Assembly: GCF_004348995.1 (NCBI RefSeq)
Contig: NZ_SMKQ01000062.1
Coordinates: forward strand, 1-41,564
Origin: Nonomuraea terrae
Lineage (GTDB): Bacteria; Actinomycetota; Actinomycetes; Streptosporangiales; Streptosporangiaceae
Direction: 5' to 3'
Length of the DNA stretch: 41,564 bases
Shown: piece after piece, positions 6,743 to 14,327 of the stretch
Layout of the letters: each line of letters begins with the position of its first letter
How positions within the stretch are numbered: position 1 is the first letter of the stretch
Program-made: the position numbers and the translations under genes
The notes under the pieces: generated by a model
Told to the model about the DNA's origin: nothing
Seen by the model: only the letters and a program-made list of their open reading frames with translations
The model's database searches: none

Positions 6743-8317
6743 GTGATCTCCCCGAACAATCCCTTACGCCGCCGCGGCTTCCTCGCCGGCGTCGGCGCCG
6801 TCGCCGGGCTGGCCGCCTTCAGCCAGGTCCCGCTCGAAGGCACCGCGCTCGCCGCCCCCGCCCTGCGCGGGGGCGCGTACCCGTTCACCCTCGGCATCGC
6901 CTCGGGCGACCCCACGCCCGACGGCGTCGTGCTGTGGACCCGGCTCGCGCCGGACCCGTTCAGCCCCGACGGCGGCATGCCGACCAGCGCGGTGCCGGTC
7001 GACTGGCAGCTCGCCCTGGACGAGAACATGAACAAGGTCGTCCGGCGCGGCACCGTCTCGGCGCTGCCGGAGCTCGCCCACTCGGTGCACGTCGAGGTGG
7101 ACGGGCTGGAGCCGAAGCGGCACTACTACTACCGCTTCCGCTACCGCGGCGACGTGTCCGAGGTCGGCCGCACCCGTACCGCGCCCCCCGAGCACGGCGG
7201 TCCGGGCTCGCTGAGCTTCGCCTTCGCCTCCTGCCAGGACTGGACGCACGGCTACTACGCGGCGTACCGGAGCATGGCCGAAGAGGACCTCGACCTGGTC
7301 GTCCACCTCGGCGACTACGTCTACGAGTACGGCGTGCCCGCCGACGGCGGCCTGCGCAAGACCCCCACGCCCGACGTGCTCCGCGACGGCCCGCGCGACC
7401 TCGACCGCTGGCGCATGCAGTACGCCCTGTACAAGTCCGACCCCGACCTGCGGCGCACCCACGCCCGCTTCCCCTGGCTGGTCACCTGGGACGACCACGA
7501 GGTGGCCAACGACTACGCCGGCGCGTACGGCCCGATCGACGCCAACCGCGCCGCCGCCTACAAGGCGTGGTACGAGCACCAGCCCGTCAGCCGCCGCTCA
7601 CTTCCCCGCCCCGACGGCTCGCTGCTGCTCCACGGCCGGACGAACTGGGGCCGCCTGGCGCAGATCGACCTGCTGGACACCCGCCAGTACCGCAGCGCGC
7701 CGCCGTGCGGTTGGGGCGAGGCCCCCGCGTGTGCGGCGGGCGACGACCCGACGAAGGGCACCATGCTCGGCGCCGCCCAGGAACGCTGGCTGCTGGACGG
7801 GCTGCGCGCGTCGAAGGCCCGCTGGAACGTGATCGCGACCAGCGTGATGATGGCCCGCCTCGACCACGACGGCCCCACCGGCGACATCATCTGGCACGAC
7901 GCCTGGGACGGCTACCCGGCCTCGCGCCGCGCCATCACCGACACGTTCGTCTCGGCCAAGGTGCGCAACCCGATCCTGGTCGCCGGCGACTGGCACTCGA
8001 CCTTCGTCAACGACATCCACCAGGATTTCGACCGGCCCGACTCGCCGGTCGTGGCGACGGAGTTCGTCGGCACGTCGATCACCACGAACGGCGACGACGA
8101 GGTCTACGGCCCCTACTACGGGCCCATGATCAAGTGGAACCCGCACATCAAGTTCTTCGACGGCGACCGGCGCGGCTACGCCACCTGCCGGGTGGATCGG
8201 CACCAGTGGCGCACCGACCTGCGCATGGTGCCGACCGTCAGCCGGCCCGACGCCGCCGCGACGACGTTCGCGTCGTTCGTCGTCGAGGACCGCCGTCCCG
8301 GCGCGATCAGGCTCTAG
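6743..8317 (+). CDS. phoD: PhoD-like alkaline phosphatase/phosphodiesterase, Tat-exported
   Basis: A 524-residue secreted phosphatase of the PhoD family, which hydrolyses phosphomono- and diesters outside the cell and uses iron and calcium. The GTG at 6743 starts just before NNPLRRRGFLAGVGAVAG, a twin-arginine signal with a short hydrophobic core and an ALAAP cleavage site. Family motifs follow in order: FTLGIASGDPTPDGVVLWTR, FAFASCQDW, HLGDYVYEY, WDDHEVANDY, an ERWLLDGL region, and GDWHSTFV near the C-terminus with metal-ligand His. Length is normal. The open frame begins earlier at 6488, but the upstream residues are not signal-like. The ribosome-binding site is weak. PhoD genes are often under phosphate control, but only the inverted repeat at 6696-6716 is visible here. 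The gene symbol marks the family and does not assert orthology. Confidence 0.85.
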   Translation: MISPNNPLRRRGFLAGVGAVAGLAAFSQVPLEGTALAAPALRGGAYPFTLGIASGDPTPDGVVLWTRLAPDPFSPDGGMPTSAVPVDWQLALDENMNKVVRRGTVSALPELAHSVHVEVDGLEPKRHYYYRFRYRGDVSEVGRTRTAPPEHGGPGSLSFAFASCQDWTHGYYAAYRSMAEEDLDLVVHLGDYVYEYGVPADGGLRKTPTPDVLRDGPRDLDRWRMQYALYKSDPDLRRTHARFPWLVTWDDHEVANDYAGAYGPIDANRAAAYKAWYEHQPVSRRSLPRPDGSLLLHGRTNWGRLAQIDLLDTRQYRSAPPCGWGEAPACAAGDDPTKGTMLGAAQERWLLDGLRASKARWNVIATSVMMARLDHDGPTGDIIWHDAWDGYPASRRAITDTFVSAKVRNPILVAGDWHSTFVNDIHQDFDRPDSPVVATEFVGTSITTNGDDEVYGPYYGPMIKWNPHIKFFDGDRRGYATCRVDRHQWRTDLRMVPTVSRPDAAATTFASFVVEDRRPGAIRL

Positions 8318-8366
8318 CCGCCGCCATCTGGCACTCTGGTGGCGGAGAAGCGAGGAAGGACCCCCC

Positions 8367-8582
8367 ATGCGCTGGAGCGAGATGTCGACGAGGCGACGGG
8401 GCGCGCTGGTGGTGCCGGGATGCGCGGAGATCGCACTGACCTCGGCCGTCGCGGTGGATCTCGCCTTCCGCCCCCAGGACGACGTGCGCGGGCGGAAGGC
8501 GCTGTGGTGGGCGGGAATCTTCGTCCAGCCGGTCGGGCCCATCGCCTACCTGCTGTGGGGACGGCGCCGGCCCCGCTCGTGA
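8367..8582 (+). CDS. small membrane protein, PLDc_N-like
   Basis: A 71-residue protein preceded by an excellent AGGAAGGA ribosome-binding site. After a basic N-terminus it has a hydrophobic segment (ALTSAVAVDLAF), a linker RPQDDVRGRKALWW, and the ending IFVQPVGPIAYLLWGRRR. The pattern W...P.GPIAYLLxGR is the signature of the phospholipase D nuclease N-terminal (PLDc_N) domain, which occurs alone in many small actinomycete membrane proteins of unknown role. It lies 49 bases after the PhoD-like gene and converges on the permease gene. Confidence 0.7.
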   Translation: MRWSEMSTRRRGALVVPGCAEIALTSAVAVDLAFRPQDDVRGRKALWWAGIFVQPVGPIAYLLWGRRRPRS

Positions 8583-8603
8583 TCCCGCCGCCCGGGCGCG
8601 CGA

Positions 8604-9983
8604 TCAGGCTCTGGCGGCCGCGCGGCGCGACGCGACGACGTACGCCACGCTCACGATCACGAAGAACGGCACGCCCGCCCACCACGCCGGCCGCAGCGAG
8701 TCGATGAACAGCGTCGAGACCAGCACGGCCGCCAGGAAGACCATCACCACGGACGACGTCACCGGCGCGCCCCACAGCCGCACCGGCGACGCCGGCAGCC
8801 CCTGCGCCGCGCGGGTACGCCGGAAGGCGTGGTGGGTGAGCAGGATCAGGAACCACACCACCAGCGCCCCGAACACCGACACCCCGAACAGCGCGAGGTA
8901 CGCCCCGCTCTCGCTGGCCGCCGAGACGCCCGCGGCCAGTGCCAGCCCGAGCGCCGACAGCGCGAGCGCGTTGCGCGGCACGCCCGAGGCGCTGAGCCGG
9001 CCGGTCCAGGCGGGGGCGTACCGGTTGGCGGCCAGCGAGTGCAGCATCCTGGTGGTCAGGTAGAGGTTCGTGTTGGCGCTGGACAGGGCGGCGGTCAGCA
9101 CGACGAAGTTCATCACGGTCGCCGCCGCCGGGATGCCGGCCGCCGAGAACACGCTCACGAACGGGCTCTCGGTCACCTCGCCGCCCTGCGCGGTGGTCGT
9201 CCACGGCACCACGGTGAGCACGACCGAGATGGCCAGCACGTAGAACAGCGCCAGCCGGGTGACCATGCGGCGGGCCGCCCGCGGGATGTCGCGCACCGGG
9301 TTCTCCGACTCCGCGGCGGTCACCGAGACGGCCTCGGTGCCGATGTAGCTGAACAGCACGAACACCATGGCCAGGAACAGCCCGTTCACGCCGTTCGGCA
9401 GGAAGCCGTCGTGGGCGGTGAGGTTGGCGGTGCCGGTGGACTCGGCGCCGGGCAGGCCGACGGTGATGAGCAGCACGCCGAGCAGGATGAACACGACGAT
9501 CGCCACCACCTTGATCATCGCGAACCAGTACTCGACCTCGCCGAACAGCTTGACCGCGACCGCGTTCACCGCCAGCACGACCGCGGAGAAGACCACGACG
9601 GGCAGCCACAGCGGCAGCGCGGGCCACCAGAACTGCACGTAGATCCCCGCCGCGATCACCTCGCCGCCGATCGCGATGACCTGGATCGTCCAGTACGTCC
9701 AGCGCACCACGAACCCGGCCCACGGCCCCAGGTACCGGTGGGCGATCGCCCCGAACGCCCCCGCCTCCGGGTGGACGACCACCATCTCGGCCAGCGACCA
9801 GCCGATCACCAGGGCGACGCCCGCGCAGATGACGTAGGCGAGGATGGTCGCCGGGCCGGCCTGCGAGATCGCCAGGCTGGAGCCGAGGAAGAGCCCGGTG
9901 CCGATCGCGCCGCCCAGCCCGATCATGGTGAGCTGTCGGCTGGTCAGCCTGCGATGCAGGCCGGAGGTGGTGTCGATGTCCAC
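8604..9983 (-). CDS. amino acid permease, APC superfamily
   Basis: A 459-residue inner-membrane transporter with about twelve helices. The N-terminus LTSRQLTMIGLGGAIGTGLFLGSS is the classic APC/AAT family signature (consensus GGxIGTGLF). FSYIGTEAVSVTAAESENP is the second conserved block of GabP/AnsP/LysP-type permeases. It should import an amino acid with protons, but the substrate cannot be read. It starts 22 bases after the stop of the class V aminotransferase gene, so the two are likely co-transcribed. Import plus PLP-enzyme breakdown of one amino acid is the natural reading. ATG at 9983. Confidence 0.85.
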   Translation of the reverse strand: MDIDTTSGLHRRLTSRQLTMIGLGGAIGTGLFLGSSLAISQAGPATILAYVICAGVALVIGWSLAEMVVVHPEAGAFGAIAHRYLGPWAGFVVRWTYWTIQVIAIGGEVIAAGIYVQFWWPALPLWLPVVVFSAVVLAVNAVAVKLFGEVEYWFAMIKVVAIVVFILLGVLLITVGLPGAESTGTANLTAHDGFLPNGVNGLFLAMVFVLFSYIGTEAVSVTAAESENPVRDIPRAARRMVTRLALFYVLAISVVLTVVPWTTTAQGGEVTESPFVSVFSAAGIPAAATVMNFVVLTAALSSANTNLYLTTRMLHSLAANRYAPAWTGRLSASGVPRNALALSALGLALAAGVSAASESGAYLALFGVSVFGALVVWFLILLTHHAFRRTRAAQGLPASPVRLWGAPVTSSVVMVFLAAVLVSTLFIDSLRPAWWAGVPFFVIVSVAYVVASRRAAARA

Positions 9984-10005
9984 TGGTGACCTCTCGGGGG
10001 GATGA

Positions 10006-11139
10006 TCACGCCTTACGGCAGGCGCGGATGGCGTCGACGACCGCGTCCACGTCGGAGCGGTCGTTGTAGTAGTGGAAGGACAGCCGCAGCAGGTCGCCCC
10101 GCGGCGCCGTCCAGACGCGGCGCTCGGCCAGCCGCGCCGCCAGCCGGTCCGGGTCGGCGTCGAAGATCGCCACCTGCGGGCCGCGCGCGCCCGCCGGGCT
10201 CGCCACCCGCTCGCCGTCGGCCGTCAGCCGCTCGGCCAGCTCCTCGACCAGCGCCGACACGTGCGCCCGCACGTCGTGCAGGTCCACCCGCTCGATCAGG
10301 TCCAGCCCCGCGTTGGCCGCGTACGCCGACGGGACGGGCGGCGTGCCGGTCTCGAAGCGCCTGGCGTCGGCGGGGAAGTCGAGCAGCCGGGGATCGAACG
10401 CGAACGGGTCCGTGCGGCCGAACCAGCCGGTCAGCTCGGGGTCGCGCTGCCGCTCCAGGCCGCCGCGCACGTACAGGAACGCGATGCCGGGCAGGCCTAG
10501 CAGGTATTTCAACGACCCGGCCACCAGGTAGTCGCAGCCCAGCCGGTCGACGTCGATCGGAACGACGCCGGCGCCCTGGTAGGCGTCCACGAACACCCGC
10601 GCGCCCCGCGCGTGCGCGATGCGCGCGACGTCCTCGACCGGTAGGCGGGCGCCGTTGCGGTAGGTGTGCAGCGGCACGGACACCAGGTTGACGCTCTCGT
10701 CGATGACGGCATCGTACGCCTCCGCCGCGACGTTCTCGCCGGTGTCGGCCGCCACCGTGACCTTCGCGCCGCGCCTGCCCTGGGCCAGCCAGACGTGCGC
10801 GATCGACGGGAACTCCAGGTCGGTGGTGACGACGCCCGGACGGCGCGACCAGTCGAGCGACGAGGCGGCCTGGTAGGCGGCCTCCGACGCGCACGACAGC
10901 ACGGCCACCTCGTCCGGCCGCGCGCCGATGAGCCGGGCGAACCGCTCCTTGGCCCGGCCCACCTCGGCCATCCACCGCCCCCACGGCGCGCCCTGCTCCC
11001 GCAGCGAATGCCCGATCTCCTGCAGCGCGTACGCCAGCCGCGACGACAGCGCGCCCTGGCTGCAGCTCGCGAGGTGGACGGCGTCGGCCAGGGAGGGGAA
11101 CTCGGCCCGGAACTGAGTGGCGTTCAGCATCTCTGACAT
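10006..11139 (-). CDS. class V aminotransferase-fold PLP enzyme
   Basis: A 377-residue fold-type I PLP enzyme related to cysteine desulfurases, selenocysteine lyases and isopenicillin N epimerase. The internal aldimine lysine is in DYLVAGSLKYLLGLPG. VFVDAYQGAGVVPIDV carries the Asp that contacts the pyridine nitrogen. RFETGTPP is the conserved late loop. The catalytic cysteine loop of true cysteine desulfurases is not evident, so a lyase or transaminase role on an amino acid is more likely. The frame can start at GTG 11148, but that codon overlaps a TAGGGT -10 box. The ATG at 11139 (MSEML) lies where transcription should begin, arguing for a leaderless start there. It is first in an operon with the permease. 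Confidence 0.8.
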   Translation of the reverse strand: MSEMLNATQFRAEFPSLADAVHLASCSQGALSSRLAYALQEIGHSLREQGAPWGRWMAEVGRAKERFARLIGARPDEVAVLSCASEAAYQAASSLDWSRRPGVVTTDLEFPSIAHVWLAQGRRGAKVTVAADTGENVAAEAYDAVIDESVNLVSVPLHTYRNGARLPVEDVARIAHARGARVFVDAYQGAGVVPIDVDRLGCDYLVAGSLKYLLGLPGIAFLYVRGGLERQRDPELTGWFGRTDPFAFDPRLLDFPADARRFETGTPPVPSAYAANAGLDLIERVDLHDVRAHVSALVEELAERLTADGERVASPAGARGPQVAIFDADPDRLAARLAERRVWTAPRGDLLRLSFHYYNDRSDVDAVVDAIRACRKA

Positions 11140-11146
11140 TTCGGGC

Positions 11147-11176
11147 ACCCTATCCGCGGTCTTTTAACCAGGTCAA
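11147..11176 (-). promoter_or_regulatory. leaderless promoter of the aminotransferase-permease operon
   Basis: On the minus strand TTGACC (11176-11171) is followed after 18 bases by TAGGGT (11152-11147), and an ATG comes seven bases later at 11139. This geometry fits a leaderless actinomycete mRNA. The -35 box is inside the left arm of the inverted repeat at 11171-11199. Confidence 0.65.
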
Positions 11177-11199
11177 TACGTCTTTAATGGCATTGATCC
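11171..11199. promoter_or_regulatory. operator-like inverted repeat in the divergent promoter region
   Basis: GGTCAAT (11171-11177) and ATTGATCC (11192-11199) form a near-perfect inverted repeat in the AT-rich gap between the aminotransferase operon and the HTH-cupin gene. The left arm overlaps the operon's -35 box. On the other side a TAGGAT at 11228-11233 lies six bases before the regulator's GTG start, also a leaderless pattern. The HTH-cupin protein is the obvious candidate to bind here. Confidence 0.5.
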
Positions 11200-11239
11200 T
11201 CACGAAGCTGCCCATCGGAGGGTGAACTAGGATCGGCGG

Positions 11240-11776
11240 GTGATTGGCGCCAGGATCCGTGAGCTGCGTACCGAGCGCGGGCTGACCCTCGCCCAGCTCG
11301 CCGCCGCGGCCGGTGTGTCGAGCGGGCTGATCAGCCAGGTCGAGCGCGACCTCGCCGACCCGAGCCTGGAGACGCTCAGGAAGATCGCGAAGGTGCTGGA
11401 CCTGCCGCTGTTCAGCCTCTTCCAGGAGCCGGCCGCCGCCGCGGTGGCCGTGGTCCGGCGGGAGGGGCGGATGCGCGTCAGGTCGCCGGCCGGCGGCATC
11501 TCCTACACCCGCGTGTCACACGGCCACGGGCGGCTGGAGGTGCTGGAGGGCTGCCTGCTGCCGGGCGGGTCCTCGGCCGCCGAGCCCTGGTCGCACCCGT
11601 CGGAGGAGTGCGTGCTCGTGCTGCGGGGCCGGCTCGTGGTGGAGGTGTCGGGCACGGAGCACCTGCTGGAGGCGGGCGACAGCTGCTACTTCGACTCCTC
11701 GCTGCCGCACCTCTACCGCAACCCGGGCGAGGAGCCGGCCGGCTTCCTCGTCACGGTCACCCCGCCCAGCTACTGA
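11240..11776 (+). CDS. XRE-family HTH regulator with C-terminal cupin domain
   Basis: A 178-residue regulator of the HTH_3 plus cupin_2 class (PuuR/SutR-like). Residues about 2-60 form the helix-turn-helix (RELRTERGLTLAQLAAAAG, SSGLISQVERDLADPSLETL). Residues about 100-175 are a cupin with PWSHPSEECVLVLRG and AGDSCYFDSSLPHLYRNPG, the double-stranded beta-helix metal/ligand motifs. Such proteins usually sense a small metabolite and control the adjacent amino-acid or amine catabolism genes. It is divergent from the aminotransferase-permease operon with a shared control region. The GTG at 11240 is six bases after TAGGAT. A GGAGGG exists but is too far upstream, so a leaderless start is favoured. 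Confidence 0.85.
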   Translation: MIGARIRELRTERGLTLAQLAAAAGVSSGLISQVERDLADPSLETLRKIAKVLDLPLFSLFQEPAAAAVAVVRREGRMRVRSPAGGISYTRVSHGHGRLEVLEGCLLPGGSSAAEPWSHPSEECVLVLRGRLVVEVSGTEHLLEAGDSCYFDSSLPHLYRNPGEEPAGFLVTVTPPSY

Positions 11777-11784
11777 ACCGGTGC

Positions 11785-12537
11785 TCAGTCCGCCCGGCGG
11801 CCGAGCGTCAGGTCGGTGGTGAACGTCATGTCCACGCCGTCGCCGATGAGCGCGGCGATCTCGCCCAGCAGCGCCTCACGGACGCCGGCGTCGAGCATCC
11901 GGTACGCCGAGATCGACCGGACCAGGTCGAGGTAACGGCCGGCGTCGTAGCGGCCGGGATGCTCGTAGTGGCGCTCCTCCAGGTCGGTCCAGCGCGGGTC
12001 GCCGGCCAGCTCGTGCTCGGCCTGCTGGGCGCGGACCTCGGTGCTGCGGTGCAGGCTGGACGTCGTCACCTCGTAGCGCCGGTCGACGGCGGCGAGCTCG
12101 GCCCGCAGGGCGGGGTCGGTGACGACGTACTGGTTCCAGAAGACCGCGACCGCGCCCGACGGGACCAGGACCGCGTGGGCGAGGTCCCAGCGGCGGTCGG
12201 GGTCGACCCAGTGCCAGGCCTGGGCGGAGTAGAGCAGGGCGAAGCGCCGGTCGGGCACGTACTGCTCGAAGATTCCGATCTCGACACGGGCGTCCGGGCA
12301 CTTGGCGGTCAGCACGGCGGCCATGCGGGGGTCGGGCTCGACGCAGGTGAGGTCGGCGCCGTGCGCGGCGAAGCTCACCGTGGCCTTGCCGGTGCCGGCG
12401 CCCACCTCCAGCGCGGGGCCGGGGGGCGCGTAGGCGAGCACGTCGGTGACGAGCCGGTCGGGATAGCCGGGACGGGCGGAGTCGTACTCCGTGGCCACGC
12501 TTCCGAACACCACGCTGCGCTCGCGGTCGACCGGCAT
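11785..12537 (-). CDS. class I SAM-dependent methyltransferase
   Basis: A 250-residue Rossmann-fold methyltransferase. FGSVATEYDSARPGYP is the typical lead-in of this UbiE/SmtA-like group. ALEVGAGTGKATV is motif I for SAM, CVEPDPRMAAVL is motif II with its acidic residue, and YSAQAWHWVDPDRRW matches the conserved AxHWxD segment. The frame is open to 12576, but GGAGGAGG at 12553-12546 directly precedes the ATG at 12537, which decides the start. The substrate is unknown. It ends eight bases from the HTH-cupin stop, tail to tail. Confidence 0.8.
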   Translation of the reverse strand: MPVDRERSVVFGSVATEYDSARPGYPDRLVTDVLAYAPPGPALEVGAGTGKATVSFAAHGADLTCVEPDPRMAAVLTAKCPDARVEIGIFEQYVPDRRFALLYSAQAWHWVDPDRRWDLAHAVLVPSGAVAVFWNQYVVTDPALRAELAAVDRRYEVTTSSLHRSTEVRAQQAEHELAGDPRWTDLEERHYEHPGRYDAGRYLDLVRSISAYRMLDAGVREALLGEIAALIGDGVDMTFTTDLTLGRRAD

Positions 12538-12748
12538 GCTTTCCTCCTCCGGGGTCGGGCGTGCCGATTCAACCACGCCCGCCGGGACGCGACCGGGCGG
12601 GGGTCGCCGTTCGGCGGAGGGCCGTGAGGGCCACCGGGCCGCGAGGGAAGATGAAATCTCGCCGTATATCGCTATATAAACGCTTTAGTCGGTTGCCGGA
12701 ATTTTGCCGGTCAACGGGAATCCCGGGAAAAGGGCAGGAAACGCGGCC

Positions 12749-12780
12749 GGGGCCCGCACCTGGTGAAAGGTGCGGGCCCC
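12749..12780 (-). terminator. terminator hairpin downstream of cspA
   Basis: GGGGCCCGCACC and GGTGCGGGCCCC form a perfect 12-bp stem with an eight-base loop, 20 bases past the cspA stop on the minus strand. There is no clean T-run after it, only scattered T's. This is the common GC-rich actinomycete terminator form. Confidence 0.65.
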
Positions 12781-12800
12781 GGCGCGTGGCGTGTGCCGTG

Positions 12801-13007
12801 TCAGGCGGGGACGATGTTCTCCGCCTGCGGGCCCTTCTGGCCCTGGACCACGTCGAAGGCCACCTTCTGGCCCTCGAAGAGCTCACGGTAACCGCCGTTG
12901 GAGACGATGTTGGAGTAGTGCGCGAAGACGTCAGCGCCGCCGTTGTCCTGCGCGATGAAGCCGAAGCCCTTTTCGGAGTTGAACCACTTCACGGTTCCGG
13001 TAGCCAT
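12801..13007 (-). CDS. cspA: cold shock protein, CspA family
   Basis: A 68-residue single OB-fold protein that binds single-stranded nucleic acid as an RNA chaperone. It begins MATGTVKWFNSEKGFGFI, with the RNP1-like KGFGFI and RNP2-like VFAHYSNI motifs of bacterial Csp proteins, and later EGQKVAFDVVQGQKGPQA. Length and sequence are fully typical for actinobacteria. The ATG at 13007 follows a GGAG ribosome-binding site. The gene has a leader of about 155 bases with a terminator-like hairpin and is closed by a strong hairpin at 12749-12780, so it is a monocistronic unit. Which of the several csp paralogues this is cannot be told. Confidence 0.95.
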   Translation of the reverse strand: MATGTVKWFNSEKGFGFIAQDNGGADVFAHYSNIVSNGGYRELFEGQKVAFDVVQGQKGPQAENIVPA

Positions 13008-13093
13008 CTTGATCTCCTCAGATAGGTGCTGAGACGGGTGACGCACCTTGCGAAACCCCTTGTCGCCGCATGAGCCCACCCGGAGATGACCGG

Positions 13094-13129
13094 AAAAAGA
13101 AAAAGCGCACCCGAGTTGCTCAGGTGCGC
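13094..13129 (-). terminator. intrinsic terminator-like hairpin in the cspA leader (candidate attenuator)
   Basis: In the transcribed sense, GCGCACCTGAG pairs with CTCGGGTGCGC over a three-base CAA loop (11 bp, one G-U pair). It is followed at once by TTTTTCTTTTT, the only such T-run in the window. It lies 86 bases upstream of the cspA ATG and about 30 bases after the predicted transcription start. The U-rich side faces cspA, so the hairpin would end leader transcripts prematurely unless refolded. A temperature-sensitive attenuator is an attractive inference. An alternative is a terminator of a separate short transcript. Confidence 0.7.
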
Positions 13130-13158
13130 CAAAGTCTTTTGCTGGGTACCACAACTGC

Positions 13159-13198
13159 AACGTCCCCGACGTTACCACAAGCGCGGGACGCGAAGCAA
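13159..13198 (-). promoter_or_regulatory. cspA promoter with a palindrome over the -10 box
   Basis: On the minus strand TTGCTT (13198-13193) and TAACGT (13174-13169) are 18 bases apart. The -10 overlaps a perfect palindrome AACGTC-N3-GACGTT (13159-13173), which could be a regulator site. A start near 13162 gives the leader length quoted for cspA. Confidence 0.5.
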
Positions 13199-13717
13199 AT
13201 CTCGCCCGCACCTGCATGTCGCCGTCGGTCGTGGGTGGGCACCCCGGCATAAGCCCCCCGGGATTTTATTCCCGTTGTCCGGGTTTTGCCCAAAAAAATG
13301 TCATGTGTACGGTCCGCGGGGTCGTGCACGCCGCGCCGCGGCGGTACCACATCGGCGGCGCGCGCCGGGATGGCGGTCGGCGAGGCTCGCGGGCGGCTCG
13401 TCCGGGGACGTGTCACGGCCGGTCGCACGTCAAGGGCTCTCGGATGGCCCGGCAGCTGCGGCATCCTGGCGCGACCAGGTCAAACAACCGAATGGATTCG
13501 GTGCGCCGTATGGCGATATATCGGGTAATTGTCGTCGGCGCCGGTAGCCTCGTATTGCTGAGGGAATCTCCGGACGTCGCCGTTCGACATCGCCCCGGCG
13601 AACCAGAGCGGGCCCACCGAAGCCCGACAGGTGCCGAGCAGGTCAGGCGGGACGGCCCGTTCCCTGCCATCGAGCCCGTCTCCGACGCTCGCTGCCCGTA
13701 CCCATCAGGGGAACCCC
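13199..13717. other. intergenic region upstream of the STAS gene, no gene seen
   Basis: Several frames are open here because of base composition, but none has a protein-like sequence with a start signal. Notable is the palindrome CGATATATCG at 13514-13523, in an AT-rich patch followed by GGGTAAT at 13523-13529. The latter recalls the -10 of sigma-B/F-type promoters (GGGTAT), but no matching -35 is clear. Confidence 0.35.
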
Positions 13718-14029
13718 ATGACAGCCAGGCGTTCCATGCCGCCCGAATCGTCCCCGACGGTCGTCGCCCTGTCGGGTGAGATCGACCTCTGCACCGGCGA
13801 CGCCGTACGCCGGCGGCTGACGGCAGCGCTGTGCGCCGGTGACCGCGTGGTCGTCGTCGACCTGTCACGGGTGACCTTCTGCGATGCCGGCGGGCTCGGC
13901 CTGCTCGTCGCCGCCCATCGCCGCGCGCGCACCCAGGGCGTCACGCTCTGGTTCCGGGGGCCAGGCCCGCGGATGACCCGGCTGCTGAACATCACCGGCC
14001 TGCGGCACAGCCTGCCGCTGATGGGCTGA
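13718..14029 (+). CDS. STAS-domain anti-sigma factor antagonist
   Basis: A 103-residue single STAS domain of the SpoIIAA/RsbV/BldG group. VVALSGEIDLCTGDAVRRRL is the first strand-helix unit. VVVVDLSRVTFCDAGGLGLLVAAHRRA is the phosphorylation region, where the usual D-S-(S/T)-G reads D-A-G-G, so the standard phosphorylatable serine is replaced by alanine at this position. Antagonists normally release a sigma factor by binding its anti-sigma kinase when unphosphorylated. Without the serine this one may be constitutively active or serve another role. No kinase partner is adjacent. The ATG at 13718 has AGGGG upstream. Confidence 0.8.
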   Translation: MTARRSMPPESSPTVVALSGEIDLCTGDAVRRRLTAALCAGDRVVVVDLSRVTFCDAGGLGLLVAAHRRARTQGVTLWFRGPGPRMTRLLNITGLRHSLPLMG

Positions 14030-14327
14030 TCTGGCCGGTTTAGGGGCGGTTGTCAGCGGTAGAGGCGCAGGTAGCTCCCACGATGGAGGGCTCACCGACC
14101 GCGAATCCCCGAACCGGCGGCGGCCGCTCCCGCCGCGACGAAGGTGGAAGATCATGATTCTGCCCAATCGGACAATCGATGAGATTTCGTTCGAATGGGC
14201 ACGAACGGGGCAGCGGACGGCGTACCTGAACAAGATGCCGACCCGTCGCGTGCGCTCGCGATGGAGCCCCGGGCCGACCCCCGCCGGCTCGCATCCGCGG
14301 CGCGCCGAACTCAGGAGGTGAACACCC
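14030..14327. other. intergenic region, no gene seen
   Basis: This stretch separates the STAS gene from the small membrane ORF. It holds an AT-richer patch at 14150-14205 with TGCCCA near 14167 and TGGGCA near 14196 as distant inverted arms. A strong AGGAGGTG ribosome-binding sequence at 14313-14320 ends it and should belong to the next ORF. Confidence 0.35.
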
